Source of the DNA: an uncultured Cohaesibacter sp.
Lineage (GTDB): Bacteria; Pseudomonadota; Alphaproteobacteria; Rhizobiales; Cohaesibacteraceae
Length of the DNA stretch: 64,000 nt
Assembly (NCBI RefSeq): GCF_963666525.1
Contig: NZ_OY762905.1
Coordinates: 1,240,001-1,304,000 of the forward strand
Reading direction: 5' to 3'
How positions within the stretch are numbered: the stretch's first letter is position 1; each line of letters starts with the position of its first letter. The notes beneath the pieces are model-generated. The model saw nothing but the letters and a program-made list of their open reading frames with translations. It had not been told where the DNA came from and ran no database searches. The translations under genes and the position numbers were made by a program. Below are positions 44,737 to 53,245 of the stretch, piece by piece.

Positions 44737-46329
44737 TCAGATATCGCCGCAGAGACAGACGCTGATGCCGAGCGCTTCGGCGAGTGCTGCGCGCATGTTG
44801 ATTGCCCGTCTTGCAGCAGCTTCGTCATCGGCATAGACCACCTGGATGTGGTTGGCCTTGTGCCGTCCCATCATGGTGTCGCGATCAACCCCGCTGAGCG
44901 TGGCATTCATGATCGGCCACGGATAGTCGGTTGCCCGGCTGCGACGTTCGCATTCTTCTGGCGTCAGTTCGTGGGCCTTGCCGCGGCCGATATCCAGATG
45001 CAGCTTGTTGTCTTCGACAAAGATGCGGCTCCAGATTATGTCACCCGCCTTGGCATATCCCTTGATGGTGCCACCACCGGCCGGGAAGAACATCGGCGTT
45101 TGACGGTAGCTTTCCGAACCGGCCCAGCCGCCCTTGTTGTGGGCGGGAGGCACAGCACCTGAGATCTCGAACACCCAGACAAACTCGTCCACGGTGCCGC
45201 CCTCGTCCTTGTCACCCCAACGGATGTCATGCAGCGTCGTTTCGATCGGCTGCCCCAGTTCCTTGTGCACCCGGTTGATCATCAACGCGTCGAGCGCCAC
45301 ACACTCGTCGACCTCGTTGAAATGGATGATCGGCTCGCCATCGCGAATGATCGAGCCGTCAGCGCGGGCAACCGGCGGACGGTCGGAGTTGTTCAGCATT
45401 CCCTCGATGAGGTCGGAGGCTGGCCAGAGATCCTTCAGACCCTGCTGATACTGGATACCGACGGCTGCACAGCCGAACTGGTCGGCAAGCCGCACCGCAG
45501 CAATATACATCCGGCACTGGTCGATGACCTGATCCTCTGTCAGTTCGCTTTTCGGGTCCGAGCCTAGATGGAAGGTCATGCCCTTGTCGACCATCCACTG
45601 ATAGGCGGCCCTGCCCTCCTCGACCGGCACCTGGGTTGCCGCGAAGTAGAGCGCGGACTGGGACATGCGTTCCTTGAAGATGCCCATCGGCATCAGCAGC
45701 TCATCGGGAATGAGTGCATTGTACATGCCCATGCAGCCTTCATCGAAGACTCCCATGATCAGCTTGTCCTTGCGCCATTCGGCAGCAATCCTGCCAGCCA
45801 GCGCCTTGTCCTCGGCAACAACAGAAGCGGCATCAAAGGGCTTTACGTGGGATTGGTCATGGATGACTTCGCCCGTCTCCAGCCAACTCTTGAGGCCATC
45901 AAGGAAGAAGGCATCCTCGAAATCCTTGCTCCAGAGCGTTGAATATTTGACACCAGCCTTGGTCAGGGAACCATTGAGGTTGAGCATGCCGACAAGCCCC
46001 GGATACTGGCCCGACCAGTTGGCCACGGTCAGGATCGGTCCCTTGTGGGTCGTCAGGCCCGGCAACACATGGTGGGAATATTGCCAGACGGCCTCGGCCA
46101 CGATCAGCGGCATTTCCGGGTCGATCCCGGCAAACACGTCCATCCCCTCACGCTGGGACGAGATGAACCCGTGGCCCTCGGCCTTCACCGGATGGGCGCG
46201 CCAAAGCTCATGCCCCATACCGGCCAGAACCGACGCCAGCTTGTCCTCCATCGCCTTCTGGGCTGCCCAGCAGGTCGTATTGGCACTTTCACGCAAATCA
46301 CCGCTCACAACGAGCGCTATCTTGGTCAT
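44737..46329 (-). CDS. L-fucose/L-arabinose isomerase-like protein
   Basis: A 530-residue protein with the FucI/AraA fold. The Mn-binding residues of FucI seem kept: Glu339 in FNEVDECVALDAL, Asp368 in TLHDIRW and His494 in KANHIQVVYADD. It is shorter than E. coli FucI (591) and its N-terminal domain (MTKIALVVSGDLRESANTTCW) differs. It is the last gene of a five-gene leftward set, tctC-tctB-tctA-SDR-isomerase. An aldose-ketose isomerase step in a sugar-acid or deoxy-sugar pathway is the natural reading, yet the linked transporter is of a carboxylate-importing type, so the substrate is open. AGGAGGG lies eight bases before the ATG. No fucose kinase or aldolase FucA is nearby. Confidence 0.8.
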   Translation of the reverse strand: MTKIALVVSGDLRESANTTCWAAQKAMEDKLASVLAGMGHELWRAHPVKAEGHGFISSQREGMDVFAGIDPEMPLIVAEAVWQYSHHVLPGLTTHKGPILTVANWSGQYPGLVGMLNLNGSLTKAGVKYSTLWSKDFEDAFFLDGLKSWLETGEVIHDQSHVKPFDAASVVAEDKALAGRIAAEWRKDKLIMGVFDEGCMGMYNALIPDELLMPMGIFKERMSQSALYFAATQVPVEEGRAAYQWMVDKGMTFHLGSDPKSELTEDQVIDQCRMYIAAVRLADQFGCAAVGIQYQQGLKDLWPASDLIEGMLNNSDRPPVARADGSIIRDGEPIIHFNEVDECVALDALMINRVHKELGQPIETTLHDIRWGDKDEGGTVDEFVWVFEISGAVPPAHNKGGWAGSESYRQTPMFFPAGGGTIKGYAKAGDIIWSRIFVEDNKLHLDIGRGKAHELTPEECERRSRATDYPWPIMNATLSGVDRDTMMGRHKANHIQVVYADDEAAARRAINMRAALAEALGISVCLCGDI

Positions 46330-46362
46330 ATGAAGACCCTCCTCTCCAAATAGCTCGACACC

Positions 46363-46410
46363 CGGCGGGCAATCCCGCCGAGCGTCCTGTCTCTTTCCGC
46401 TCTTGCGGAA
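46363..46410. repeat. Two hairpins between the SDR and isomerase genes
   Basis: CGGCGGG/CCCGCCG (46363-46380) with a CAAT loop, and TTCCGC/GCGGAA (46395-46410) with a TCTT loop. They occupy the 102-base gap inside the operon and may stabilise or process the mRNA. Neither has a T-run in the leftward direction. Confidence 0.5.
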
Positions 46411-46431
46411 AAACCTATCGCTTGTTCGTAA

Positions 46432-47250
46432 TCACCAGCTGGTGAAGCCACCGTCCAGAACAAGGTTTGCACCGGTCATGTAGGACGACGCATCAGAGCC
46501 GAGGAAGTGAATGATCGGGCTGAATTCCTCGATATTGGCCTGACGTCCCATCGGCACGCGCTGCAGGAAGGCATCGATGAATTCCTTGTCGAACGATCCG
46601 GTCTTCACGCCGCCGTAGGTGACAAGGTTTACGCGAACGCCCTTCTTGGCCCAGTAGGTGGCCAGATAACGGGTCATGTTGATGAGGCCCGACTTGGACG
46701 CTGCATAGGAAATAGCCTTGATGAACGGCTTGCCATCGCGTTCTTCACGATAGGCATAAAGGGCCTGGTTCGGGGAAACCATGCCATACATCGAGCCGAT
46801 GTTGATGATCGAGCCCTTGCCTGCTTCAGCCATCTTGGAGCCGACAACCTGCGAGGTCAGCATGACACCGGTCAGGTTGGTTTCGATGATGTCGTCCCAA
46901 TATTTCTTCGGATAGACCTCGAACGGAGCGTTCTGGTCTGCGTCGCCATTCGGCTTGGAGTCGATGCCGGCGTTGTTGACCAGAATGTCGGGCACACCCC
47001 AATCCTTGATCAGCTGTTCAGTCGCGGCTTCGAGGGCGTCCTTGTCCTTGACGCTGGCGACATAGACCTTGATGTTGTCTTCGAGGCCGGGGAATTTCTC
47101 CGCGATCTGTTCCTTGCTGAACGGGCGACGGGAATAGATGGCAACCTTGGCGCCAGCCTGGGCAAGCGTGGTGCAGAGCTGGGTCCCGATCTGGCCCAGA
47201 CCGCCGGTCACGATGGCAACGCGCCCTTCAACGGAAAACGGATTATACAT
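46432..47250 (-). CDS. Short-chain dehydrogenase/reductase (SDR)
   Basis: A 272-residue classical SDR. It has the cofactor loop VTGGLGQIGTQLCTTLA (TGxxxGxG variant), NNAGIDSKPNG, the catalytic serine in INIGSMYG, the YxxxK pair in ISYAASKSGLINM, and the C-terminal MTGANLVLDGGFTSW. A basic YSRR after the second beta strand hints at NADP use, though this is weak. It lies between tctA and the FucI-like gene in one leftward operon and is probably the oxidising or reducing step of the same pathway. AGGAC precedes the ATG. Confidence 0.92.
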   Translation of the reverse strand: MYNPFSVEGRVAIVTGGLGQIGTQLCTTLAQAGAKVAIYSRRPFSKEQIAEKFPGLEDNIKVYVASVKDKDALEAATEQLIKDWGVPDILVNNAGIDSKPNGDADQNAPFEVYPKKYWDDIIETNLTGVMLTSQVVGSKMAEAGKGSIINIGSMYGMVSPNQALYAYREERDGKPFIKAISYAASKSGLINMTRYLATYWAKKGVRVNLVTYGGVKTGSFDKEFIDAFLQRVPMGRQANIEEFSPIIHFLGSDASSYMTGANLVLDGGFTSW

Positions 47251-47316
47251 TGGGTAGTCCTTTCGATATTGATTTTCGGGCCGCCAGTATCATCAGCCCT
47301 GTATTTGTTCTTGCAT

Positions 47317-48885
47317 TCACGCGTCGCCGGATCGTGTCTGGACAACGTCCTTGGCATTTTCAATGAGGTTCTTGCGCCGCCGCTCGGCATCACCACTCAA
47401 CCAGCGCCGCACCGACTTGATCACGGAGAACAGGAAGATGGCACAGATCAGCAGACCCAGCCCGCAGGCGATCGGCCGTTCAAAGAAGCCCAGCAAATTG
47501 CCGTTGGTGATCTGCATGGACATGATGAAGTTGCGTTCCAGAACCGGCCCGAGCACGAGGCCCAGAATGACCGGAGCAATGGGGAAGCCGTTGCGCTCCA
47601 TCAGGTAGCCGACAACACCGGCAATCAGCATGATCCAGACACCGTAGAGGGTGTTGTTGACCGCATAGGAGCCAAGAAAGCAGCAGATCAGGATGATCGG
47701 CACGATCACCGAACGGGGGATCGAAAGCACGTGCCGGGCAATCTTGATGGCCACATAGCCAAGCGGAAACAGCAGCAGGTTGGAGACGAAGAAGGTCATG
47801 ATGATGGCCGTCGGCATCGTCGGGTTTTCAACGAACAGACGTGGTCCGGGGGCAACCCCCTTCATGAACAGCACGCCGACCGCAATGGCCGTCACCGCAT
47901 CACCGGGGATACCGAACACAAGGGCCGGAATCCAGGCACTCGACAGGCCGGCATTGTTCGAGGATGTCGCCTCGATCAGGCCTTCAGGGTGGCCTGTGCC
48001 ATATTTCTCCGGCGTCTTGGAGAAGCGACGGCTCATGCCATAGGCAATCCAGGCTGCCAGATCGCCGCCAACCCCGGGCAAGGCACCAACAGAGGTACCA
48101 AGGGCTGCGCCGCGAATGGCCGAGAAGGGATATTTGCGCAGCAGGCCGCCAATCCCCTTGAAGGGAACAATCTTGCCGATGTTGGGCATGGACTGCTCGC
48201 CGGTCTTGCTGGTGGTGAACCCGCGCAGGATCTCGGAAAAGGCAAACATGCCGATCATGACGGGAATGAAGGACACACCCCCCATCAGTTCCAGTTGACC
48301 AAAGGTGAAACGGGGAGCCCCCGTTGTCACGTCGAGACCGACAGTGGCAATCAACAGGCCGAACATCAGCGACACGAACCCGCGCGCCATGTTGCTGCCG
48401 CTCACCAGTGCACAGGTCAGAAGACCAAGCACAGCCAGCCAGAAGAACTCGAAGCTGGAAAAGTTGAGTGAAACCCGCGCCAGCAGCGGCCCAGTGACCA
48501 GCAGCACGGTCGCACCGATCAGCCCCCCCATCGCCGAGAAGAAGAAGCCCAGCGACAAAGCCTGACTGGCCTTGCCATGCACGGTCATCTGGAAGGATTC
48601 ATCGGTATAGGCCGCCGATGCAGGCGTGCCGGGAATTCGCAGCAACGTGCCCGGGATATCGCCGGCAGAAATAGCCATCGCCGTACTGGAAACGATGAGG
48701 GCAATCGCCGGCAGCGGATCCATATAGAAGGTAATGGGAACGAGCAGCGCGGTCGACATGGTCGCCGTCAATCCGGGCAAGGCCCCGATGAACAGGCCAT
48801 AGACCGCACCAAGAAAGATGGCAATCAGCACGGCAGGCTGCATGACCACGCCCAGCGCCGAAGCCAGAATGTCAAAACTCATCAT
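47317..48885 (-). CDS. tctA: Tripartite tricarboxylate transporter, large permease TctA
   Basis: The large membrane subunit of a TTT carrier, driven by the ion gradient. The 522 residues have about twelve membrane segments and the family signature GLFIGALPGLTATMSTALLVPITFYMDP (visible as IGALPGLTATMSTALL) with its repeat GTSVGALPGVGGDLAAWIAYGMSRR. Other marks are SAGDIPGTLLRIPGTPASAAYT and VFGIPGDAVTAIAVG. Its start overlaps the tctB stop (ATGA), with GGGAGGA upstream. The linked binding protein TctC fixes the substrate, usually a carboxylate. Confidence 0.95.
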   Translation of the reverse strand: MMSFDILASALGVVMQPAVLIAIFLGAVYGLFIGALPGLTATMSTALLVPITFYMDPLPAIALIVSSTAMAISAGDIPGTLLRIPGTPASAAYTDESFQMTVHGKASQALSLGFFFSAMGGLIGATVLLVTGPLLARVSLNFSSFEFFWLAVLGLLTCALVSGSNMARGFVSLMFGLLIATVGLDVTTGAPRFTFGQLELMGGVSFIPVMIGMFAFSEILRGFTTSKTGEQSMPNIGKIVPFKGIGGLLRKYPFSAIRGAALGTSVGALPGVGGDLAAWIAYGMSRRFSKTPEKYGTGHPEGLIEATSSNNAGLSSAWIPALVFGIPGDAVTAIAVGVLFMKGVAPGPRLFVENPTMPTAIIMTFFVSNLLLFPLGYVAIKIARHVLSIPRSVIVPIILICCFLGSYAVNNTLYGVWIMLIAGVVGYLMERNGFPIAPVILGLVLGPVLERNFIMSMQITNGNLLGFFERPIACGLGLLICAIFLFSVIKSVRRWLSGDAERRRKNLIENAKDVVQTRSGDA

Positions 48886-49355
48886 GGAAGGATTCCTCCC
48901 AGCAGACCTGCAGGCAGAGGCACCAGCAGACCTTTGGAAAAGCCGATGTAGAGCGCGGCCACCACACAAATGGAAACGGCAGCTGTGGTTCTGGGACGGG
49001 TTCCCATCAAGGTCATCAGCACGGCCATATAGATGACACCCAGCAGCGGGAAGCCGATGACTTCAAACAGCAGACCACCCAGAATGAGCCCGCCAAGGCT
49101 CCAGATGGCGGCCAGCTTGTGGCGTAGGGAAACATTCCACTCGGAAATGTCCAGAAGCCTGTCGCGTTCCTTGGAGGCAAACCCTCCGACGGCGATGGAA
49201 AGGCCAAGTCCGATCAGACAGAAACCGATCAGGGATGGCATCAGGTCCGCACCGAACCTTACACCGGGGACAGTGGGGAGCCCGGAGGCCCCCCAAATCA
49301 CCACCACTCCGAAGAGCAGTAACACAGGTCCAATGACCCGGTCGCTAATTCTCAT
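48882..49355 (-). CDS. tctB: Tripartite tricarboxylate transporter, small permease TctB
   Basis: The small membrane subunit of the TTT carrier, 157 residues with four hydrophobic segments (GPVLLLFGVVVIWGASGLPT, MPSLIGFCLIGLGLSIAVGG, IWSLGGLILGGLLFEVIGF, AVSICVVAALYIGFSK). Sequence is poorly conserved in this subunit, and the call rests on size, topology and position between tctC and tctA. It overlaps tctA by four bases. GGAGAG lies before the ATG. Confidence 0.9.
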   Translation of the reverse strand: MRISDRVIGPVLLLFGVVVIWGASGLPTVPGVRFGADLMPSLIGFCLIGLGLSIAVGGFASKERDRLLDISEWNVSLRHKLAAIWSLGGLILGGLLFEVIGFPLLGVIYMAVLMTLMGTRPRTTAAVSICVVAALYIGFSKGLLVPLPAGLLGGILP

Positions 49356-49377
49356 GAGATACTCTCCGCGAGAGGCG

Positions 49378-50355
49378 TTATTTTGCCAGTCCGACAGCTT
49401 TCATGGTTTTGCCAAGGCCTTCATAGTCGGCCATGACGGTTGCCTTGAAGGTGTCAGCGTCCTGATAGGCTACCGAGAAGCCGCGAGACTTCATGAAGTC
49501 CTTGAATTTTGCGTCTTCGGTGATGCCCTTGAGGGCGCTGGAAAGCGCATCGATGACTTCTTTCGGCATGCCATCAGGGCCGGCCAGACCGCGGAACGGC
49601 ATTGGCGACCATTTGATGCCGAAGATTTCGTCGGTAGACGGAATGTCCGGGAACAGTTCACTGCGTTCGCCGGAAATCAGGGCCAGCGTTTTCACTTCCC
49701 CTGCCTCGACGAGCGAACGAGCTTCGGCCGGAGAGGTGGAAACAACGTCAATGGCACCAGCAGCGATCTGCTGCATGGCAGGAGCAGACCCGTCGGAAGC
49801 CACCCAGACGCTTGCGTCAGGGGCAATATCAAGGGTGTTCAGAAGACCGGCCCATGCCAGATGGGACAGACCGCCACGGTTGGCACCCGAAGCGGTAATC
49901 TTGCCCGGATTTGCCTTGACCGCATCAATCAGATCCTTGGCGGAACCATAGCTGGCCTTGGTGGAAACGTTGATGCCGATGGCGTCAGCATTGTAGCGAC
50001 CGATGAAGTCATAGTCCTTTGGCGTGACGCCGGGCAGACCCTGGCTTTCATACATGGTGCTTTCGATGGTGATCACACCGAGGGTATAGCCATCCGGCTT
50101 GGCATTGGCGATTGCGGCATGGCCAACCAGACCACCACCACCAGTGCGGTTGACGACGTTGAAGGGCTGACCGAAATGTTCCTGCAGATCAGCAGCAACC
50201 ATACGGGCAGTGGCATCGGTGCCACCACCGGCAGACCATGGCACGATAATGGTGACGGCACGTTCCGGCCATGCGGCAAAGGCGCTGCCAGCGATCGTGC
50301 AAAGGGCCATTGCTGCAACAGATGTACGAACGATGCGCTTGAATTGTGGGCTCAT
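49378..50355 (-). CDS. tctC: Tripartite tricarboxylate transporter substrate-binding protein TctC (BUG family)
   Basis: The periplasmic receptor of the TTT carrier, 325 residues. A signal peptide (MSPQFKRIVRTSVAAMALCT, cut after SAFA) leads to WPERAVTIIVPWSAGGGTDATAR, the BUG-family ligand loop; further on come GHAAIANAKPDGYTLGVIT, GKITASGANRGGLSHLA and DVVSTSPAEARSLVEAGEVK. BUG proteins bind carboxylates through two beta-alpha loops, here with an acidic or hydroxylated acid as likely ligand. GGGAGG precedes the ATG. As first gene of the leftward operon it follows a promoter with a palindrome in its spacer. Confidence 0.95.
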   Translation of the reverse strand: MSPQFKRIVRTSVAAMALCTIAGSAFAAWPERAVTIIVPWSAGGGTDATARMVAADLQEHFGQPFNVVNRTGGGGLVGHAAIANAKPDGYTLGVITIESTMYESQGLPGVTPKDYDFIGRYNADAIGINVSTKASYGSAKDLIDAVKANPGKITASGANRGGLSHLAWAGLLNTLDIAPDASVWVASDGSAPAMQQIAAGAIDVVSTSPAEARSLVEAGEVKTLALISGERSELFPDIPSTDEIFGIKWSPMPFRGLAGPDGMPKEVIDALSSALKGITEDAKFKDFMKSRGFSVAYQDADTFKATVMADYEGLGKTMKAVGLAK

Positions 50356-50423
50356 ATATTTAACCTCCCATAAGTATCCTCCCATACGGGCCTCGATCCC
50401 TCCGAGGCGCGTATAGATAACAC

Positions 50424-50456
50424 TTGACTTATGACTCATGTCATGAGTATTGTCAA
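50424..50456. promoter_or_regulatory. Face-to-face promoters of tctC and gntR sharing a palindromic operator
   Basis: Leftward: TTGACA (complement of 50451-50456), spacer of 17, then CATAAG (complement of 50428-50433). Rightward: TTGACT at 50424-50429, spacer of 18, then TATTGT at 50448-50453. The perfect palindrome ACTCATG-T-CATGAGT (50434-50448) fills the spacer of both. A dimeric GntR bound here would block both promoters at once. Confidence 0.7.
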
Positions 50457-50488
50457 CATAACCAAAAGATGAGATTCATGGAGGCCAA

Positions 50489-51262
50489 ATGGCTGGCATG
50501 GCTGAAATAGGTGAAACAATCCAGACCCCGCTGAAACGCGGCAGGCTGCACTCGGTGGTATCATCGGTGCTCGAAAGCCGTATCCTCAATGGAGAGCTGA
50601 AGATCGGAGACCGTCTGGAATCGGAAAGCGCGATCGCGCGTGAATTCGGCGTTTCCACCCGGGCTGTACGCGAGGCCATTCAGGAACTGGAAGTCAAGGG
50701 ACTGGTACAACGCCGCCATGGCGAACGCACCGAAGTCGTGCGTGATGACGTCAACAACTACCTCGACGCCCTCGCGGTGACCGTCCGCCAGCAGTTCTAC
50801 TCCGACTCCAATTATCTGCTGCAGCTGATGGCTGTTCGCCGGATGATCGAGACTGAATCCCTGATTATCCTGACCAATCTCCAGAACCCGGACTATACAA
50901 GGGTGGAGGAAGCGCTCGCTGCCATGAAAAAGGCGCGGGACGACAAGGATTTTCCCGCATTTGTCAATGCCGACGCGGCCTTTCATCTGGCCATCGTGCA
51001 TGCAACCGACAACCAGGTGCTGATGCGGATCTATGACAATTTCTCAGGCCTGATCAACGATGTCATCCACGTAACCAGCCGGGTGCCGATCAAATCTCTC
51101 AGCAATGCCTATGACGAGCATGCCGACATTTTTGAGAAGATCCGCAAGAGCGATGATGCGGGAGCAGTGGAGCTCATCCGAGCACAAATCGACAAGAGCG
51201 CCAACTATCTGCGCCAGGCCATAGAAAAATCCAACATCAAACAGGCCAAGGAAGAGGATTGA
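50489..51262 (+). CDS. GntR family regulator, FadR subfamily
   Basis: A 257-residue regulator with an N-terminal winged helix (LHSVVSSVLESRILNGELKIGDRLESESAIAREFGVSTRAVREAIQELE, recognition part FGVSTRAVREAIQ) and a C-terminal FCD ligand domain (YLLQLMAVRRMIETESLIILT, FHLAIVHATDNQVLMRIYDN). In FCD regulators the ligand is often a carboxylic acid held by a metal and histidines (FHLAIVHA and DEHADIFEKI fit this). It starts the rightward transcript with rraA one base behind, and is divergent from tctCBA-SDR-isomerase. It probably represses both transcripts through the palindrome at 50434-50448 until the substrate appears. Confidence 0.93.
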   Translation: MAGMAEIGETIQTPLKRGRLHSVVSSVLESRILNGELKIGDRLESESAIAREFGVSTRAVREAIQELEVKGLVQRRHGERTEVVRDDVNNYLDALAVTVRQQFYSDSNYLLQLMAVRRMIETESLIILTNLQNPDYTRVEEALAAMKKARDDKDFPAFVNADAAFHLAIVHATDNQVLMRIYDNFSGLINDVIHVTSRVPIKSLSNAYDEHADIFEKIRKSDDAGAVELIRAQIDKSANYLRQAIEKSNIKQAKEED

Positions 51263-51263
51263 T

Positions 51264-51923
51264 ATGGCTGACTTCGATTATTCAGATACTGATTGGGAGG
51301 CAATCGAACGTCTGAAAAAATGGTACTCCGGCGACATCCACGACAGCATGGAAGCCCTCGGGCTTTGGGGATGCCTTGAAGGCATTTCCCTGCTGGGCGC
51401 TCTGGAGCCGGGCAAGATTGTTTGCGGCCCCGCAGTTACCGTCCTGTTCGCCCCGTCTGACCGCAAGGGCGAACCTCAGGATGTCTATCACAACGCCATC
51501 GACAATGCCCCCAAAGGGGCGATTCTTGTCTGTGATGCATCCTGCGCCCCAGGCTCCTGCTCAGGCGAGCTGATGAGCACCGGCGCCAAGACCGCGGGTG
51601 CAGCTGCCACCGTCGTCAACGGCACGGTTCGCGATCTGGCACAGGTCCGCGCCCTCGGCTACCCGCTGTTCGGCACCGCGCCGAGCCCGATCGGTGTCAC
51701 GGGCAAGAAAGAACCCGTCAAAAGCCAGGTTCCACTGACCATTGGCAAGGCAACCGTCAAGCCGGGCGACGTGATTTTCGGCGACATCGACGGCGTCGTC
51801 GTGATCCCGAAAGAACATGTCAAGGCCGTCGCTGATCAGGCCGATGCCCTGGGCAAACAGGAAGCCACCGCCCGCGACCGCATTCTGGCTGGCGAAAAAC
51901 TCCAGCAGATCTGGCCGGTCTGA
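51264..51923 (+). CDS. RraA-family aldolase/decarboxylase (HMG/CHA aldolase type)
   Basis: A 219-residue member of the RraA fold family. These proteins are either inhibitors of RNase E or class II aldolases that cleave 4-hydroxy-4-methyl-2-oxoglutarate or 4-carboxy-4-hydroxy-2-oxoadipate and decarboxylate oxaloacetate. The catalytic pair of the aldolases, Arg123 and Asp124 in VVNGTVRDLAQVRALGYPLF, is present, as are GELMSTGAKTAGAAATVV and IFGDIDGVVVIP. So I read it as an enzyme rather than an RNase E inhibitor. It starts one base after the gntR stop. It could make the carbon-carbon cleavage of a pathway fed by TctABC, the SDR and the isomerase. Confidence 0.85.
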   Translation: MADFDYSDTDWEAIERLKKWYSGDIHDSMEALGLWGCLEGISLLGALEPGKIVCGPAVTVLFAPSDRKGEPQDVYHNAIDNAPKGAILVCDASCAPGSCSGELMSTGAKTAGAAATVVNGTVRDLAQVRALGYPLFGTAPSPIGVTGKKEPVKSQVPLTIGKATVKPGDVIFGDIDGVVVIPKEHVKAVADQADALGKQEATARDRILAGEKLQQIWPV

Positions 51924-51952
51924 ACCGTATCCTCCCAGGATAGAAAAGAAGA

Positions 51953-51985
51953 AAGCCACGCCGACAACCCGGCGTGGCTTTTCTT
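51953..51985 (+). terminator. Terminator after the RraA-family gene
   Basis: AAAGCCACGCCG (51953-51964) and CGGCGTGGCTTT (51971-51982), a 12-bp stem with a short loop, followed by TCTTGTTG. It may also serve the convergent DUF2892 gene. Confidence 0.85.
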
Positions 51986-52016
51986 GTTGAAGGCATGAGC
52001 AGCAATCTGCATCCGA

Positions 52017-52208
52017 TCAGTCAGACCGCTCACAGGTATTGAGCCCGAGCGGCAGATAGAGCGGGCAGAACCGGAACAGGCCGGTCGCCAGAGGCACGAT
52101 ACCAAGCAGCCCCCACAGCGTCTGCGGCCCGACAAAGACAATCGCCAGCAAGACAACGCCAACAATGACGCGCAATATCCGGTCAAGCTTTCCTACATTG
52201 ACGGTCAT
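52017..52208 (-). CDS. DUF2892 small membrane protein (YgaP-like)
   Basis: A 63-residue membrane protein of the DUF2892 family, related to the membrane part of the YgaP rhodanese. It has the family start VGKLDRILRVIVGVVLL, two hydrophobic hairpin segments (VGVVLLAIVFVGPQTLWGLLG and IVPLATGLFRFCPLYLPLGL) and the typical CPLYxPLGxNTC end. There is no rhodanese domain here. GGAGG precedes the ATG at 52208. The function is unknown. Confidence 0.85.
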   Translation of the reverse strand: MTVNVGKLDRILRVIVGVVLLAIVFVGPQTLWGLLGIVPLATGLFRFCPLYLPLGLNTCERSD

Positions 52209-52368
52209 GAGCAACCTCCATTGAGTTGAGACCATTCGTCGAGATCATCGTTCTGAGACAGGTCTATCCTATCCCAAATCCGCCGCATGCCTCTGGAAAA
52301 ACACCTAAACGCGCCATTAAGTCACAGAAAGTCGCAACCAGACATCCCTGCTCTCATCCGCCACACCA

Positions 52369-52914
52369 TCAGTGCCCTTCAAAATCGACCAGCGTGTGGA
52401 CGTTGACATTGCGCTCCCGGAGCAGAGATGCTCCGCCCAGATCAGGTAGGTCGATTACGAAGGCCGACGAAACAACCTCACCGCCAACACCCTGCAGCAA
52501 CTCGATGGCCGCAATCGCCGTACCGCCGGTGGCGATCAGGTCATCGACCAGAATTACCCTCTCACCCGGAGCCACCGCATCCGCATGCATTTCAATGCGG
52601 TCAGTGCCGTATTCCAGCGAATAGTCCTGCGCAACTACGGCACCGGGCAGCTTGCCCTGCTTGCGGATCGGAACAAAGCCGACGCCCAGATAGTCGGCCA
52701 TGGCACCACCGAAAATGAAGCCGCGGGCCTCAATGCCGATCACCTTGTCGATCTGCAGATCAACATAGGGAGCACAGAGATCGCGGATGGACTGACGAAA
52801 CCCTTCCGCATGGGCAATAAGACTGGTGATATCCCTGAAGATGATTCCTCGTTTCGGGTAGTCGGGAATGGACCGGATCAGATCTTTCAGGTCGATTTTT
52901 TCACTGCTGGACAT
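52369..52914 (-). CDS. apt: Adenine phosphoribosyltransferase
   Basis: Apt salvages adenine by joining it to PRPP to give AMP. The type I PRT fold is clear: [56 protein letters not shown] (seen as [12 protein letters not shown] and [11 protein letters not shown]), the flexible loop [12 protein letters not shown], and the PRPP-binding [17 protein letters not shown]. The 181-residue length is normal. It is a single gene. PRPP comes from Prs, encoded at 33.4 kb. Confidence 0.97.
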   Translation of the reverse strand: MSSSEKIDLKDLIRSIPDYPKRGIIFRDITSLIAHAEGFRQSIRDLCAPYVDLQIDKVIGIEARGFIFGGAMADYLGVGFVPIRKQGKLPGAVVAQDYSLEYGTDRIEMHADAVAPGERVILVDDLIATGGTAIAAIELLQGVGGEVVSSAFVIDLPDLGGASLLRERNVNVHTLVDFEGH

Positions 52915-53245
52915 TCAAAAGGCTCCGCTTCTCGCAATCTTTGCACGGCAACGACTTTTCATCGGCATGTTCGCCTGGCGGCCCACCTGCACATTGAGCG
53001 TTGACAGGGGTAGGACAGCCGAGACAATAACCCGAAAGGCTTGAGAACAGGGGCTCTCTTGCCCCATCCGTCATGCAGAAGCGCGACCGCCCGGACCTTG
53101 AAATAGCCTGTTGCCGCAGGCTTTACGGCTGCAATAGCAGATAACCCCCTGCCGCGCCAGTGCGACAACAGTTTCCAACGCAATCTGCATCCCACACTGC
53201 ATCAGCCCCCCTATACTCTCCACAAACCAAGACCGGATGACGCCT
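52915..53245. other. Intergenic region between lacI-type gene and apt
   Basis: About 330 bases without a supported gene; short frames here look like chance. It should carry the leftward apt promoter. A plus-strand TTGACA near 53002 has no gene behind it. Confidence 0.45.

Noticed and set aside
46507-48471. 654-codon plus-strand frame across the SDR and tctA genes
   Set aside because: It spans two well-supported minus-strand genes and the gap between them, and has no motif.
51264-51923. RraA as an RNase E inhibitor
   Set aside because: The gene is coupled to a catabolic GntR and keeps the Arg-Asp pair of the aldolases, so an enzyme role fits better.
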